NCBI GenBank assembly: GCA_016867955.1
Contig: VGIE01000124.1
Span: 1 to 6,819, forward strand
Direction: 5' to 3'
DNA: 6,819 nt
DNA from: Betaproteobacteria bacterium
GTDB lineage: Bacteria > Pseudomonadota > Gammaproteobacteria > Burkholderiales > SG8-39
Positions 1-6,223 of the stretch are shown here, one piece after another. The translations under genes were made by a program, and so were the position numbers. Position 1 is the first letter of the stretch; each line of letters opens with the position of its first letter. Below the pieces are notes generated by a model that saw only the letters and a list, made by a program, of their open reading frames with translations, was not told where the DNA came from and did no database searches.

Positions 1-783
1 GCGGCCACCAAGACCGTGCCCTATGTCATGGATGGCACCAAACGCTATCGCTTCACGCTCCGCTTCGGGGAAGCGCGTGACACCGACGACGCCGACGGCG
101 CGGTGGTGGAAAGCATCGACGAACGCCCGACCGATGCGCGCATCAACGCCGAAATCGGGGCGTTCCAGGGCGACATCATGCAGATTCCACCGATTTTCTC
201 GGCCATCAAGGTGAATGGCGAGCGGGCCTATGACCTTGCGCGCGAAGGCCGAGCGCCGGTGCTGGAACCGCGTCCCGCGCGGATCGACCGGTTCGCGCTG
301 GTGGAACGGCCGGACGCCGATACGGCGGTGTTCGAGGTGGAATCGGGCAAGGGCGTCTATATGCGCAGCCTGGCCCGCGACCTCGCGCGTGCCTGTGGCA
401 GCCTCGGCCACATCGCCACGCTGCGACGCTTGCGGGTGGGGCCGTTCGTCGAAGCCGACGCCGTCGCGTTAGAGGCGCTGAGCGCGGACTCGGCCGATGC
501 CCTGTTGGCGGTGGAAACGGCGCTGGGCGACATTCCGCCGCTGGCCGTCATGCCGGCCGAGGCGATCGGGCTGCGCCAGGGCCAGGCGATCAGCCTGGTC
601 GCGCTGATGGGCCGCATCCCGGCGGCGGCCGACCCGGAGGGCGGGTTGGCGCGGGCCATGGCGAATGGCCGGCTCGTGGGGCTATGCCGCCTGTCGGACG
701 GGTTGTTGCGGCCCGAGCGGATGTTCTGTACGGGTTCCGCTCCATCGCGGCGTCGGACGGTGAGCGCGTCGGCGGGCCAATAG
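1..783 (+). CDS. truB: tRNA pseudouridine(55) synthase TruB, 5'-partial
   Basis: TruB isomerises U55 of the tRNA T-loop to pseudouridine in the cytoplasm. The window opens inside the gene; the frame is open from base 1 (AATKTVPYVMDGTKRYRF) and about 60 N-terminal residues, including the catalytic Asp of the family, lie upstream. Visible family blocks are the KRYRF strand, the IPPIFSAIKVNGERAYDLAR block (about 178-240), and GVYMRSLARDLA (about 352-387), the counterpart of the KGTYIR region of E. coli TruB. A C-terminal TruB-type domain follows (about 530-720, ending LLRPERMF). The last 18 or so residues (TGSAPSRRRTVSASAGQ) are polar, low in complexity and unlike the usual short TruB end, so the ancestral stop may have been lost. 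In many alphaproteobacteria truB is followed by rpsO; here a convergent unrelated gene starts 22 bases later. Identification is secure; the tail is uncertain. Confidence 0.95.
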   Translation, partial: AATKTVPYVMDGTKRYRFTLRFGEARDTDDADGAVVESIDERPTDARINAEIGAFQGDIMQIPPIFSAIKVNGERAYDLAREGRAPVLEPRPARIDRFALVERPDADTAVFEVESGKGVYMRSLARDLARACGSLGHIATLRRLRVGPFVEADAVALEALSADSADALLAVETALGDIPPLAVMPAEAIGLRQGQAISLVALMGRIPAAADPEGGLARAMANGRLVGLCRLSDGLLRPERMFCTGSAPSRRRTVSASAGQ

Positions 784-805
784 GGTCGGCATTCAAAAGA
801 TCGGC

Positions 806-1174
806 TTATGTCTTGCAGGGAAACCGCTGCGCCATGAAGCGCATCAGCGCATCCTGCGAATTCAGCCCCGCGTTGGCGGGCGTCGCCCTCACCCAGCCCG
901 CGAACTCCACCATCGTCGCCTGCCGCGACGGCGACGGATTGGGGATACAATAGGAACGCTTGCCGCCGGTCTGCTTGACCTCGGCATCCATCGTCGCCTG
1001 CGCGTAGCCCAGGCAGAAATTCAGCCGAGCGGCGCTGGGCGCGTCGGTTGGTTTGGTGCCACAGAGATCGGCGAGTTCCCCGGCGGTGCGGGCAGTAAAG
1101 GCCTGGCCCTGTGCTTGGGCGGCGACGGGGACGGCGAAAAGCATCAGGGCGGCGAACGCGAGCGACGTTTTCAC
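806..1174 (-). CDS. Secreted Rap1a/Tai-like small protein
   Basis: This is a 122-residue protein with a clear Sec signal peptide (Lys3, hydrophobic core LAFAALMLFAVPVAA, probable cleavage after AQAQ near residue 22), so it should act in the periplasm. The mature part has four cysteines (38, 54, 76, 120), enough for two disulfides, and the pattern ELADLC...NFCLGYAQA...SYCIP...RFPC matches what I know of the Rap1a/Tai immunity family (PF18602). Founding members neutralise type VI secretion effectors, but many chromosomal copies have no such partner. No effector or secretion gene lies nearby, so an immunity role is not supported here. The start is GTG, chosen because it precedes the signal peptide and has GGAG at 1183-1186, eight bases upstream. 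The gene converges on truB and diverges from the usp fragment. Family assignment rests on recalled motif spacing. Confidence 0.75.
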   Translation of the reverse strand: MKTSLAFAALMLFAVPVAAQAQGQAFTARTAGELADLCGTKPTDAPSAARLNFCLGYAQATMDAEVKQTGGKRSYCIPNPSPSRQATMVEFAGWVRATPANAGLNSQDALMRFMAQRFPCKT

Positions 1175-1337
1175 GCTGGTAACTCCGACACGGGTGGGGC
1201 GCCGTTATGCGAGATTCGGGCCGGCGATTCCAGCCCTCGGCGCGCGTGCGATCCACCGCTTCATCCGATTGACCTGCGTCAATGCGCTGAGCGGACGGGC
1301 GGGCGAGCATCCCGGGCGGAACAAAGGGGTCTACGTC
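1175..1337. promoter_or_regulatory. Divergent intergenic promoter region
   Basis: This 163-base gap separates the starts of two divergent genes, the secreted Rap1a-like gene on the minus strand and the universal stress gene on the plus strand, so it must hold both promoters. The only strong element I see is the FNR/FixK-like palindrome at 1269-1282. I do not see convincing sigma-70 boxes for the leftward gene. AAAGGGG at about 1322-1328 can serve as ribosome binding site for the rightward gene. Confidence 0.6.
1269..1282. promoter_or_regulatory. FNR/FixK-type operator (TTGAC-N4-GTCAA)
   Basis: TTGACCTGCGTCAA is a perfect inverted repeat with a four-base spacer and fits the alphaproteobacterial FNR/FnrL/FixK consensus TTGAY-N4-RTCAA. 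The symmetry extends one more base each side (A at 1268, T at 1283). Its centre (1275.5) is about 62 bases before the ATG at 1338. If it acts as a class II activator site at -41.5, transcription would begin near 1317, leaving a leader of about 20 bases, and GAGCAT at 1305-1310 could be a weak -10. Universal stress genes are frequent targets of oxygen-responsive FNR/FixK regulators, which fits the position. Binding itself is inferred. Confidence 0.75.
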
Positions 1338-1637
1338 ATGCCGAAATTGGTTCGGTTGCCGGCCCTGGGCACCACGGACGACGCCCCGGTCTTCGCCACC
1401 GCGCTCGCCGTCGGGCGGCTGTTCAACAGCCATCTGACCGCGCTGCGTGTCCGCCCCGATATGCGTGAGGAAATCGCTGCCATCGCGGTCCCCGATTTCG
1501 GCGTCGCCGCCGTCAACCACCCAGTCTGCCTTGCGCGCCGAGGACCGGCATTTTCCCAGTCCTGCGCCGAAAGGCCCGCAGTCTGCGGGGTTTTCCGGCC
1601 GCTTAAGCGCCCCGGCCGTTCCAGAGACGCCGGATAG
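1338..1637 (+). pseudogene. Universal stress protein (UspA family), 3'-truncated
   Basis: The reading frame starts MPKLVRLPALGTTDDAPVFA, a UspA-type first strand, loop and helix, and continues with LAVGRLFNSHLTALRVRPDM, the second strand of the Rossmann-like Usp fold. Family resemblance runs for about 59 codons, to the GVAA near 1514. The remaining 40 codons to the stop at 1637 (Cys/Arg/Pro-rich, passing through a terminator-like hairpin) look like unrelated DNA read through. Full members have about 140 residues per domain, and one- or two-domain forms of 270-280 residues are common in alphaproteobacteria, so most of the protein, including the nucleotide-binding G-x2-G-x9-G motif, is missing. 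An FNR/FixK-like box sits upstream. The break is the likely left edge of the accessory region. The truncated product is unlikely to be functional. Confidence 0.7.
1575..1594 (+). terminator. Terminator-like hairpin with T4 tail
   Basis: CCCGCA (1575-1580) and TGCGGG (1584-1589) form a six-base-pair GC-rich stem with a three-base loop, followed by GTTTT. This could stop rightward transcription from the usp promoter before it enters the recombinase antisense. On the other strand the stem is followed by a shorter T3, so it may be weakly bidirectional. The short T tract makes efficiency uncertain. Confidence 0.45.
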
Positions 1638-1646
1638 AGCCGCAAA

Positions 1647-1664
1647 GGCGCCCCTTTGGGCGCC
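1647..1664 (-). terminator. Weak hairpin beyond the recombinase stop
   Basis: GGCGCCC (1647-1653) and GGGCGCC (1658-1664) form a perfect seven-base-pair stem with a CTTT loop. Read on the minus strand it is followed by TTT (1644-1646), about 64 bases after the frame-restored recombinase stop at 1728, so it may be that gene's terminator. The T tract is only three bases long. Confidence 0.35.
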
Positions 1665-1727
1665 GCGTCTCAAATGCCGCTTTTGGAGGTTTTGAAATCT
1701 ACGGCGATGTAGGTGCTGCGGCGCGGC

Positions 1728-3317
1728 TCAGCCGAAGCCGAGCGCCTGGCGCTGCTCGGTCCATCCGATTGGCAACTGCACCTGCGCCATGAGGCGGTTG
1801 ACCGTCAGCCCCTGTGGCTCCCGTCCAGCCAGGATTGCCTCGACGATGTCAGGGGCGAGATAGGCAAGCCGCAGCAGGCGCAGCAGATAGGTCCGCCCGA
1901 CACCCTCCCGCTGCCCAGCGTGTCGATCGGTGTGCCGCTGTTCCTAATCGTCTGGTGCAGCGCATAGGCCTTGGCGATCAGCAGGGCGAGGGGCGTGTCG
2001 GCACCGGTCGGCCCGCCGCTACCGTCGATGACGATGGCGATCTCCTTCCCTGTCCGTCGGAGCCGCGCCGGGATCGAGAGTGAGGTCAGCGGCTCTGGCT
2101 CATCGCTGTCCTGATCGCCCGACTTTCCTGCCGACGCATCTCCCATCAGCAGCGCGTAGAGGACGCGCAACGCAATCTGCACCTCCAGATGTTCGGGATG
2201 CAGCGTGACGCGATGAAGCAAGCCCTGAAGCATCGCCACCTGCCCAGTGCTGATCGTGGTACTCCAGCGCTTGGTCAGTTCCGCCGCACCTAGCAGAACC
2301 CGCCGCTGGTCCTTGGCCCCCTCTGGCAGCAGGTCCTTTTCCCGAAGAGCCCCGAACAGGCCGGCATGGTCGCCCAGCAGCATCTCGACGCGTTGGAGAA
2401 CCAAGCGTTCCACCTGCTCCGCCGGTACGCGGACCGCATCGCTCGCCTCTGCCCTCAGCCCCGTCACGAGCCGGCGTGAGGTGTAGTACCGGTACCGCCG
2501 GCCGCCCTTGCTCGCGTAGGTGGAAACCAGCTTGTCGCCTGTGGCGTCGAACAGCAGGCCCGCGAGTGGGCCCTGACCCAATGCACGGGGGCGGTTCTGG
2601 GTGTTGGCACGTTGCTCGGCGAGGCGACGCTGCACTGCTTCCCACAGCGCCTGATCCACGATGGCCTCGTGCTGGCCCGGATAGACCGAGCCCTTGTGGC
2701 TGACCTCGCCGCGATAGATGCGGTTCTGCAGCAGATGATAGAGCGGCCCACGGCCCAGGGGCTGGCCTGACTTGCCGACAGTGCCCGCCTGTTCCAACTG
2801 CTGCTGCAAAAGCCGCACCGATCCAAGCTCGAGATAGCCGGCAAAAATGCGCCGCACGGTTGCGGCCTCGTCCGGCTCGACAATCAACTTCCTCTCGTGA
2901 ACCCGATAGCCAAGCGGGACAGAACCGCCCATCCACATGCCTTTGCGCTTGGAAGCAGCGATCTTGTCGCGGATGCGCTCGGCAGTGACCTCGCGCTCGA
3001 ACTGCGCAAAGGACAGCAGCATGTTCAGGGTGAGCCTGCCCATGCTGGTGGTCGTGTTGAATTGCTGGGTGACCGAGACGAAGCTGACGCCCTGGGCATC
3101 GAAGGCTTCGACGATCTTGGCAAAGTCCGGGAGCGATCGCGTCAGACGATCGACCTTGTACACCACGACAAGATCCACGCGACCGGCCCGGATATCGACG
3201 AGAAGGCGCTGCAGCGCAGGCCGCTCCAGCGTGCCACCCGAGAGGCCGCCATCGTCGTAGCGTGCGGGGAGGGCGGTCCAGCCCTCATGGTGTTGGCTGC
3301 GGATATAGGCCTCGCAA
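1728..3317 (-). pseudogene. Serine recombinase, 5'-truncated and frameshifted
   Basis: Serine recombinases of this type integrate or excise mobile DNA through a Ser-DNA covalent intermediate. The remaining resolvase domain shows RYDDGGLSGGTLERPALQRLL, VVYKVDRLTRSL with its conserved arginines, MGRLTLNMLLSFAQFERE and the E-helix region ERIRDKIAASKRKG. A Recombinase domain (PLGYRVHERKLIVEPDEA...) follows, then a ribbon-like domain (LAGLLFDATGDKLVS...RYRYYTS) lacking the zinc-binding cysteines, as in a known alphaproteobacterial subgroup. About 25-30 N-terminal residues, including the Y-x-R-x-S nucleophile, are gone: the gene meets the IS21 end at 3317. Near 1911 one A appears to be missing (CTGGGCAGCGGGAG where LGKREG is expected). 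The present frame stops at 1805, while the restored frame continues REGVGRTYLLRLLRLAYLAP to TGA at 1728-1730. Restored length is about 529 residues. Missing the nucleophile, it cannot be active. Confidence 0.9.
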
Positions 3318-3378
3318 TGTGAATCGGCGTGCAAAAAGGACCCCGTTTACGGGGTGATCGGCGTCCGAAAGGGACCCC
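3318..3378 (+). repeat. IS21 left terminal repeats L1 and L2
   Basis: L1 (3318-3344) and L2 (3355-3378) share the core ATCGGCGT, then an A-rich patch, then GGGACCCC or AGGACCCC, separated by ten bases. They match the two repeats at the right end in inverted orientation. IS21-family ends carry several such direct repeats as transposase-binding sites. A third, degenerate copy may lie at about 3399-3411 (TGATCGGCTGGAA). Confidence 0.8.
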
Positions 3379-3433
3379 TCTCTCCCGGTGGGTAAGACTG
3401 ATCGGCTGGAACCACAGCCGGTCGAGAGCGGGG

Positions 3434-4825
3434 ATGTTGATAGTGGAAACGATCGGAAGATTCGCCGCGCGCATCTGGTGCAGGGGAAGTCGATCAAAGC
3501 GATCGCACGCGAGTTCCGTGTGTCGCGCAAGGTCGTGCGCAAGGTGCTGCTATGAGCGCGAGGTCCAGCCGCGGCCGAAGCTGGGGCAATGGCGCGCGGC
3601 GCTCGACGGGCTGCTGGCGGCGAACGCGACGAAGGCGGCGCGCGAGCGGCCGACGTTGATCCGGCTGTTCGAGGAGCTGCGGGCACTCGGCTACGAGGGC
3701 GGCTACGACGCGGTGCGGCGCTACGCGCGCGACTGGGAGCGGGCGCAAGGTGCCGCGAGCGCCGCGGCCTTCGTGCCGCTGAGCTTTGCCCCCGGCGAGG
3801 CCTACCAGTTCGACTGGAGCCACGAGGTCGTGGTGCTCGACGGCGTGACGACGATGGCGAAGGTGGCGCAGGTGCGGCTGTGCCACGGCCGGATGCCCTA
3901 CGTGCGCGCCTATCCGCGCGAGAGCCAAGAGATGCTGTTCGATGCGCATGACCGCGCGTTCGCGTTCTTCAAGGGGACGTGCACGCGCGGCATCTACGAC
4001 AACATGAAGACGGCGGTGGACGCGGTGTTCATCGGCAAGGAGCGCGGGTTCAACCGGCGCTTCGCGCAGATGTGCGCGCACTACTTGGTCGAGCCGGTGG
4101 CGTGCACGCCGGCGGCGGGCTGGGAGAAGGGCCAGGTCGAGAATCAGGTCGGGCTGGTGCGCGAGCGGTTCTTCACGCCGCGGCTCAAGTTCAAGAGCTA
4201 CGAGGAGCTCAACGCCTGGCTCGCCGATCGCTGCGTGGCGCATGCCAAGGCGCATCGCCATCCCGAGATCGCCGAGGCGGGCGTGTGGTCGGTGTTCGAG
4301 GCGGAGCGAGCGCATCTCGTGCCCTATGCCGGGCGCTTCGACGGCTTCCACGCGACGCCGGCCTCGGTCTCGAAGACCTGCCTGGTGCGCTTCGACACCG
4401 ACAAGTACTCGGTGGCGGCCAAGGCGGTCGGCCGGCCGGTCGAGATCCACGCCTATGCCGACCGCATCGTGATCCGCCAGGACGGCGAGGTCGTCGGCGA
4501 TCACGCCCGCCGCTTCGGGCGCAACCAGACCGCCTACGACCCCTGGCATTACGTGCCGGTGATCGCGCGCAAGCCCGGCGCGCTGCGCAACGGCGCCCCG
4601 TTCAAGGACTGGGTCCTGCCCGCGGCCATCGAGCGGGTGCGCCGCAAGCTGGCCGGCAGTCCCGACGGCGACCGGCAGATGGTCGACATCCTCGGCGCGG
4701 TGCTGAGCGACGGGCTGGCGGCGGTTGAGGCGGCCTGTGCGGCGGCGCTCAAGGACGGGGTGTTCTCGAGCGACGTGATCATCAACATCTCGCGCGAGCC
4801 CGAGAGCCCGATCCGCCGCCCGTGA
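3434..4825 (+). pseudogene. istA: IS21 transposase IstA with disrupted N-terminal HTH
   Basis: IstA is the DDE transposase of IS21 elements. From the ATG at 3434 (MLIVETIG, the usual IstA start) the frame is open for 463 codons. The catalytic triad is visible: D127 in YQFDW, D189 in YDNMK and E236 in KGQVENQ. A C-terminal Mu-transposase-like region follows (FDTDKYSV, HARRFGRNQ). The N-terminus is damaged. After MLIVETIG one A is missing near 3457, and the expected helix-turn-helix (SIKAIAREFRVSRKVVRKVL) is read in another frame over about 3460-3549. At about 3550 sequence expected between VRKVL and YEREVQPRPKLG is absent; a loss near 29 bases would restore the frame. The ORF survives, but with a scrambled DNA-binding segment. 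The frame is also open upstream to 3329, through the terminal repeats, which is not a credible start. Probably inactive. Confidence 0.85.
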
Positions 4826-4907
4826 TCCGGACGCCGGCAGCTCTCACGCTCGATCACGCCCCGCGCGCCGATTGCGGGCGCTACGACGCCCTGCGGAGGG
4901 CCGGCTG

Positions 4908-5635
4908 ATGGAGCGCCAGGATCTCCTCGGGATGATGAGCCGTCTCGAGCTCGCCGGCATGCGCGCGGCCTACGACGAAGTGCTGGCGAGCGGCCTCAAG
5001 CGCAAGCATGGGGTCCAGGACATCCTCGGCGATCTGCTCAAGGCGGAGATCGCCGGGAAGCAGGCGCGCTCGATCAAGTACCAGCTCACCACCGCACGCC
5101 TGCGCTGGCCAAGGAGCTCGCCGACTTCACCTTCGCCGGGACGCCGATCAACGAAGCGCTGCTGCGCGAACTCGCCGGCGGCGGCTTCCTCGATCTGCAG
5201 CGCAACGTCGTGCTGATCGGCGGCACAGGCACCGGCAAGACCCATCTCGCCGTAGCGATCGCCAGAGCCTGTATTCGCGCCGGGCGACGCGGGCGGTTCT
5301 TCAACGTCGTCGATCTCGTCAACAAGCTCGAGGCCGAGACCCGCGCCGGCAGGCCGGGTCGGCTCGCCGACCAGCTCGTCGGCCGCGACTTCGTCATCCT
5401 CGACGAGCTTGGCTATCTGCCCTTCGCGCAATCCGGAGGCCAGCTCCTGTTCCACCTCATCGCCAAGCTCTACGAGCGCACCTCGATCATCGTCACCACC
5501 AACCTCGCCTTCGGCGAATGGCCCAGCGTCTTCGGCGACGCCAAGATGACGACCGCTCTCCTCGACCGGCTCACCCACCACTGCGACATCCTTGAGACCG
5601 GCAACGACTCCTGGCGTTTCAAGAACCGCGCCTGA
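4908..5635 (+). pseudogene. istB: IS21 helper ATPase IstB, frameshifted
   Basis: IstB is the DnaC/DnaA-like AAA+ ATPase that selects target DNA and stimulates IstA. The ATG at 4908 follows GGAGGG at 4895-4900 with a seven-base gap and lies 82 bases after istA. The first part (MERQDLLGMMSRLELAGMRAAYDEVL...RSIKYQLTTARL) is a normal IstB N-terminal domain. At about 5103 one C is missing (CTGCGCTGG where CTG CCG CTG GCC, LPLA, is expected), and the start frame ends at 5216. The next frame continues the protein: AKELADFTFAGTPINEALL, Walker A GGTGTGKT (5219-5242), Walker B VILDELGYL (about 5393-5419), sensor-like IIVTTNLAFGEW, and the end DSWRFKNRA with TGA at 5633-5635. Restored length is 242 residues, close to family size. 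A GTG at 5210 opens the downstream fragment, but without the N-terminal domain it should not function. Confidence 0.9.
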
Positions 5636-5717
5636 AACCACCGTCCCGCGAGCGCGCTACGGCGATGCGCTGCGCTACGCCAAACGGCTCCGCGCATCCC
5701 CTCCGCGCGCCCCAACC
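5636..5717 (+). other. IS21 non-coding tail between istB and right repeats
   Basis: These 82 bases separate the istB stop from the inner right-end repeat. I see no gene or strong hairpin in them; they are normal IS21 end-proximal spacer. Confidence 0.5.
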
Positions 5718-5768
5718 GGGGTCCCTCTTGCACGCCGATCAGAGGTCCCGATTGAACGCCGATTGACA
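5718..5768 (-). repeat. IS21 right terminal repeats R2 and R1
   Basis: Read on the minus strand, R1 (5768-5742) begins TGTCAATCGGCGTTCAATCG and ends GGACCTC, and R2 (5741-5718) begins TGATCGGCGTGCAAGAGG and ends GACCCC. They abut directly and are inverted copies of L1 and L2. R1 and L1 agree at nearly all of the first 16 positions, which fixes the outer end of the element at 5768. Confidence 0.8.
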
Positions 5769-5805
5769 GGATGGTTTCGAGCTTTTCGGCGGCGGAGTAT
5801 CTCAT
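5769..5805 (-). pseudogene. IS3-family OrfB, N-terminal stub
   Basis: The minus strand reads MRYSAAEKLETI from ATG at 5805-5803 and then runs into the IS21 terminus at 5768. This start is familiar from IS3-family OrfB integrases that follow this type of OrfA. The start codon overlaps the orfA stop (ATGA), placing orfB in the -1 frame. The whole DDE catalytic core is absent. Confidence 0.75.
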
Positions 5806-6181
5806 GCGCGGTCGTCCCCATCCGCGATCATGTTTTTTTTGAACAGGCGGAGCTCGAGTGCCTGCTCGGCGACGACCTCCTTCAGGGCGCGGGCTTCCTG
5901 GCGGAGCGCCTTGACCTCGTCGCTGGTGGCCGCGCGGGCCGTGTCACCCGCCAGCGGCGTTTACCGGCTTCTAGGAACTCCTTCGACCAGGCGTAATACA
6001 GGCTCTCGGCGATGGCTTCGCGGCGACAAAGGGCGGCGATGCTTTCCTCGCCGCGGAGCCCTTCCAGGACGATGCGGATCTTGCCCTCGGCGGAATGGTG
6101 CTTGCGCGTGGCGCGGCGAATATCGCGGACCAGTTTTTCGGCTGCTACCCGCGTGAGTGGGACGGAGGATTTCTGCCTCAT
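5802..6181 (-). pseudogene. IS3-family OrfA, frameshifted
   Basis: OrfA is the DNA-binding partner of IS3 transposition. From ATG at 6181 (AAGGAG at 6189-6194, seven bases upstream; an in-frame GTG at 6187 is too close to it) the frame reads MRQKSSVPLTRVAAEKLVRD, then SAEGKIRIVLEGLRGEESIA and ALCRREAIAESLYYAWSKEF, a typical helix-turn-helix region. After EFLEAGKRR one G appears lost at about 5955 (CGCCGCTGGCGG where CGC CGG CTG GCG G is expected). The intended frame continues LAGDTARAATSDEVKALRQE, a leucine-zipper-like helix, and ends LFKKNMIADGDDRA with TGA at 5804-5802. Restored length is 126 residues. Unrepaired, the frame runs on to 5882 and loses the multimerisation helix and the frameshift site. 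Confidence 0.85.
5832..5840 (-). promoter_or_regulatory. Candidate -1 ribosomal frameshift site, A-AAA-AAC
   Basis: Minus-strand codons TTC AAA AAA AAC include the heptamer A_AAA_AAC (5838-5832) in the phase required for -1 slippage. After a slip the -1 frame is open (CAT GAT CGC ...) and leads directly into the orfB ATG at 5805, giving an OrfAB fusion. IS3-family elements usually make their transposase in this way, with A-rich slippery sites. In this copy the upstream orfA frameshift means ribosomes no longer reach the site in phase. Confidence 0.65.
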
Positions 6182-6223
6182 CTTCACTCTCCTTGGGGTT
6201 ACGATGAGCCAGAAATCCTCCGT
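6162..6223 (-). repeat. 21-bp inverted repeat spanning the orfA start
   Basis: Arms 6162-6182 and 6203-6223 are complementary at 20 of 21 positions (the mismatch is at 6176 against 6209), with a 20-base loop. In the orfA mRNA the ribosome binding site AAGGAG (6194-6189) lies in the loop and the start ATG (6181-6179) lies in the second arm, paired to CAT of the first. The first arm sits near the outer end of the element, so only transcripts entering from outside would contain both arms. This arrangement resembles translational protection against read-through transcription known from IS10 and IS50. Confidence 0.75.

Larger units (their letters stand above)
1515..1727. other. Left junction region of the accessory segment
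   Basis: This stretch lies between the last recognisable usp codon and the frame-restored stop of the serine recombinase. I see no credible gene in it. It holds two short hairpins (1575-1594 and 1647-1664, listed separately). As it lies immediately beyond the C-terminal end of a site-specific recombinase gene and at the point where a resident gene breaks off, it is the best place to look for the left attachment site. No short direct repeat that would mark the crossover can be identified without the right junction. Confidence 0.4.
3318..5768 (+). mobile_element. IS21-family insertion sequence, full length but decayed
   Basis: The element is 2451 bases, within the usual IS21 range of about 2-2.5 kb. 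It begins TGTGAATCGGCGTGCAA and ends with the complement of TGTCAATCGGCGTTCAA, and carries the typical istA-istB pair in one orientation with tandem terminal repeats at both ends. Ends were set by matching the two outermost repeats and their TG/CA tips. The bases outside (TCGCAA on the left, GGATGG on the right) do not match, so no 4-8 bp target duplication is present. The left side interrupts a serine recombinase gene and the right side an IS3-family orfB. Both genes carry frame defects, so the copy is not autonomous. It could still move if IstA and IstB are supplied in trans. Confidence 0.9.

Noticed and set aside
806..1174. Type VI secretion immunity role for the Rap1a/Tai-like protein
   Set aside because: No effector, VgrG, PAAR or secretion gene is present in the window, and many family members stand alone on chromosomes; only the fold-level assignment is kept.
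357..1673. 438-codon open frame on the minus strand across truB, the Rap1a-like gene and usp
   Set aside because: It is antisense to three recognisable genes, rich in Arg, Pro and Gly, has no family resemblance, and arises from high GC third positions.
1515..1727. tRNA or small RNA gene as attachment target at the left junction
   Set aside because: No cloverleaf arms or conserved T-loop sequence were found; the two hairpins are short and terminator-like.
3329..3433. Upstream extension of istA by 35 codons
   Set aside because: It would translate the transposase-binding terminal repeats; MLIVETIG at 3434 is the usual IstA start.
3494..4549. 351-codon minus-strand frame opposite istA
   Set aside because: Mirror frame of a high-GC gene; its Arg/His/Leu-rich composition has no domain pattern, while the plus strand encodes a clear DDE transposase.
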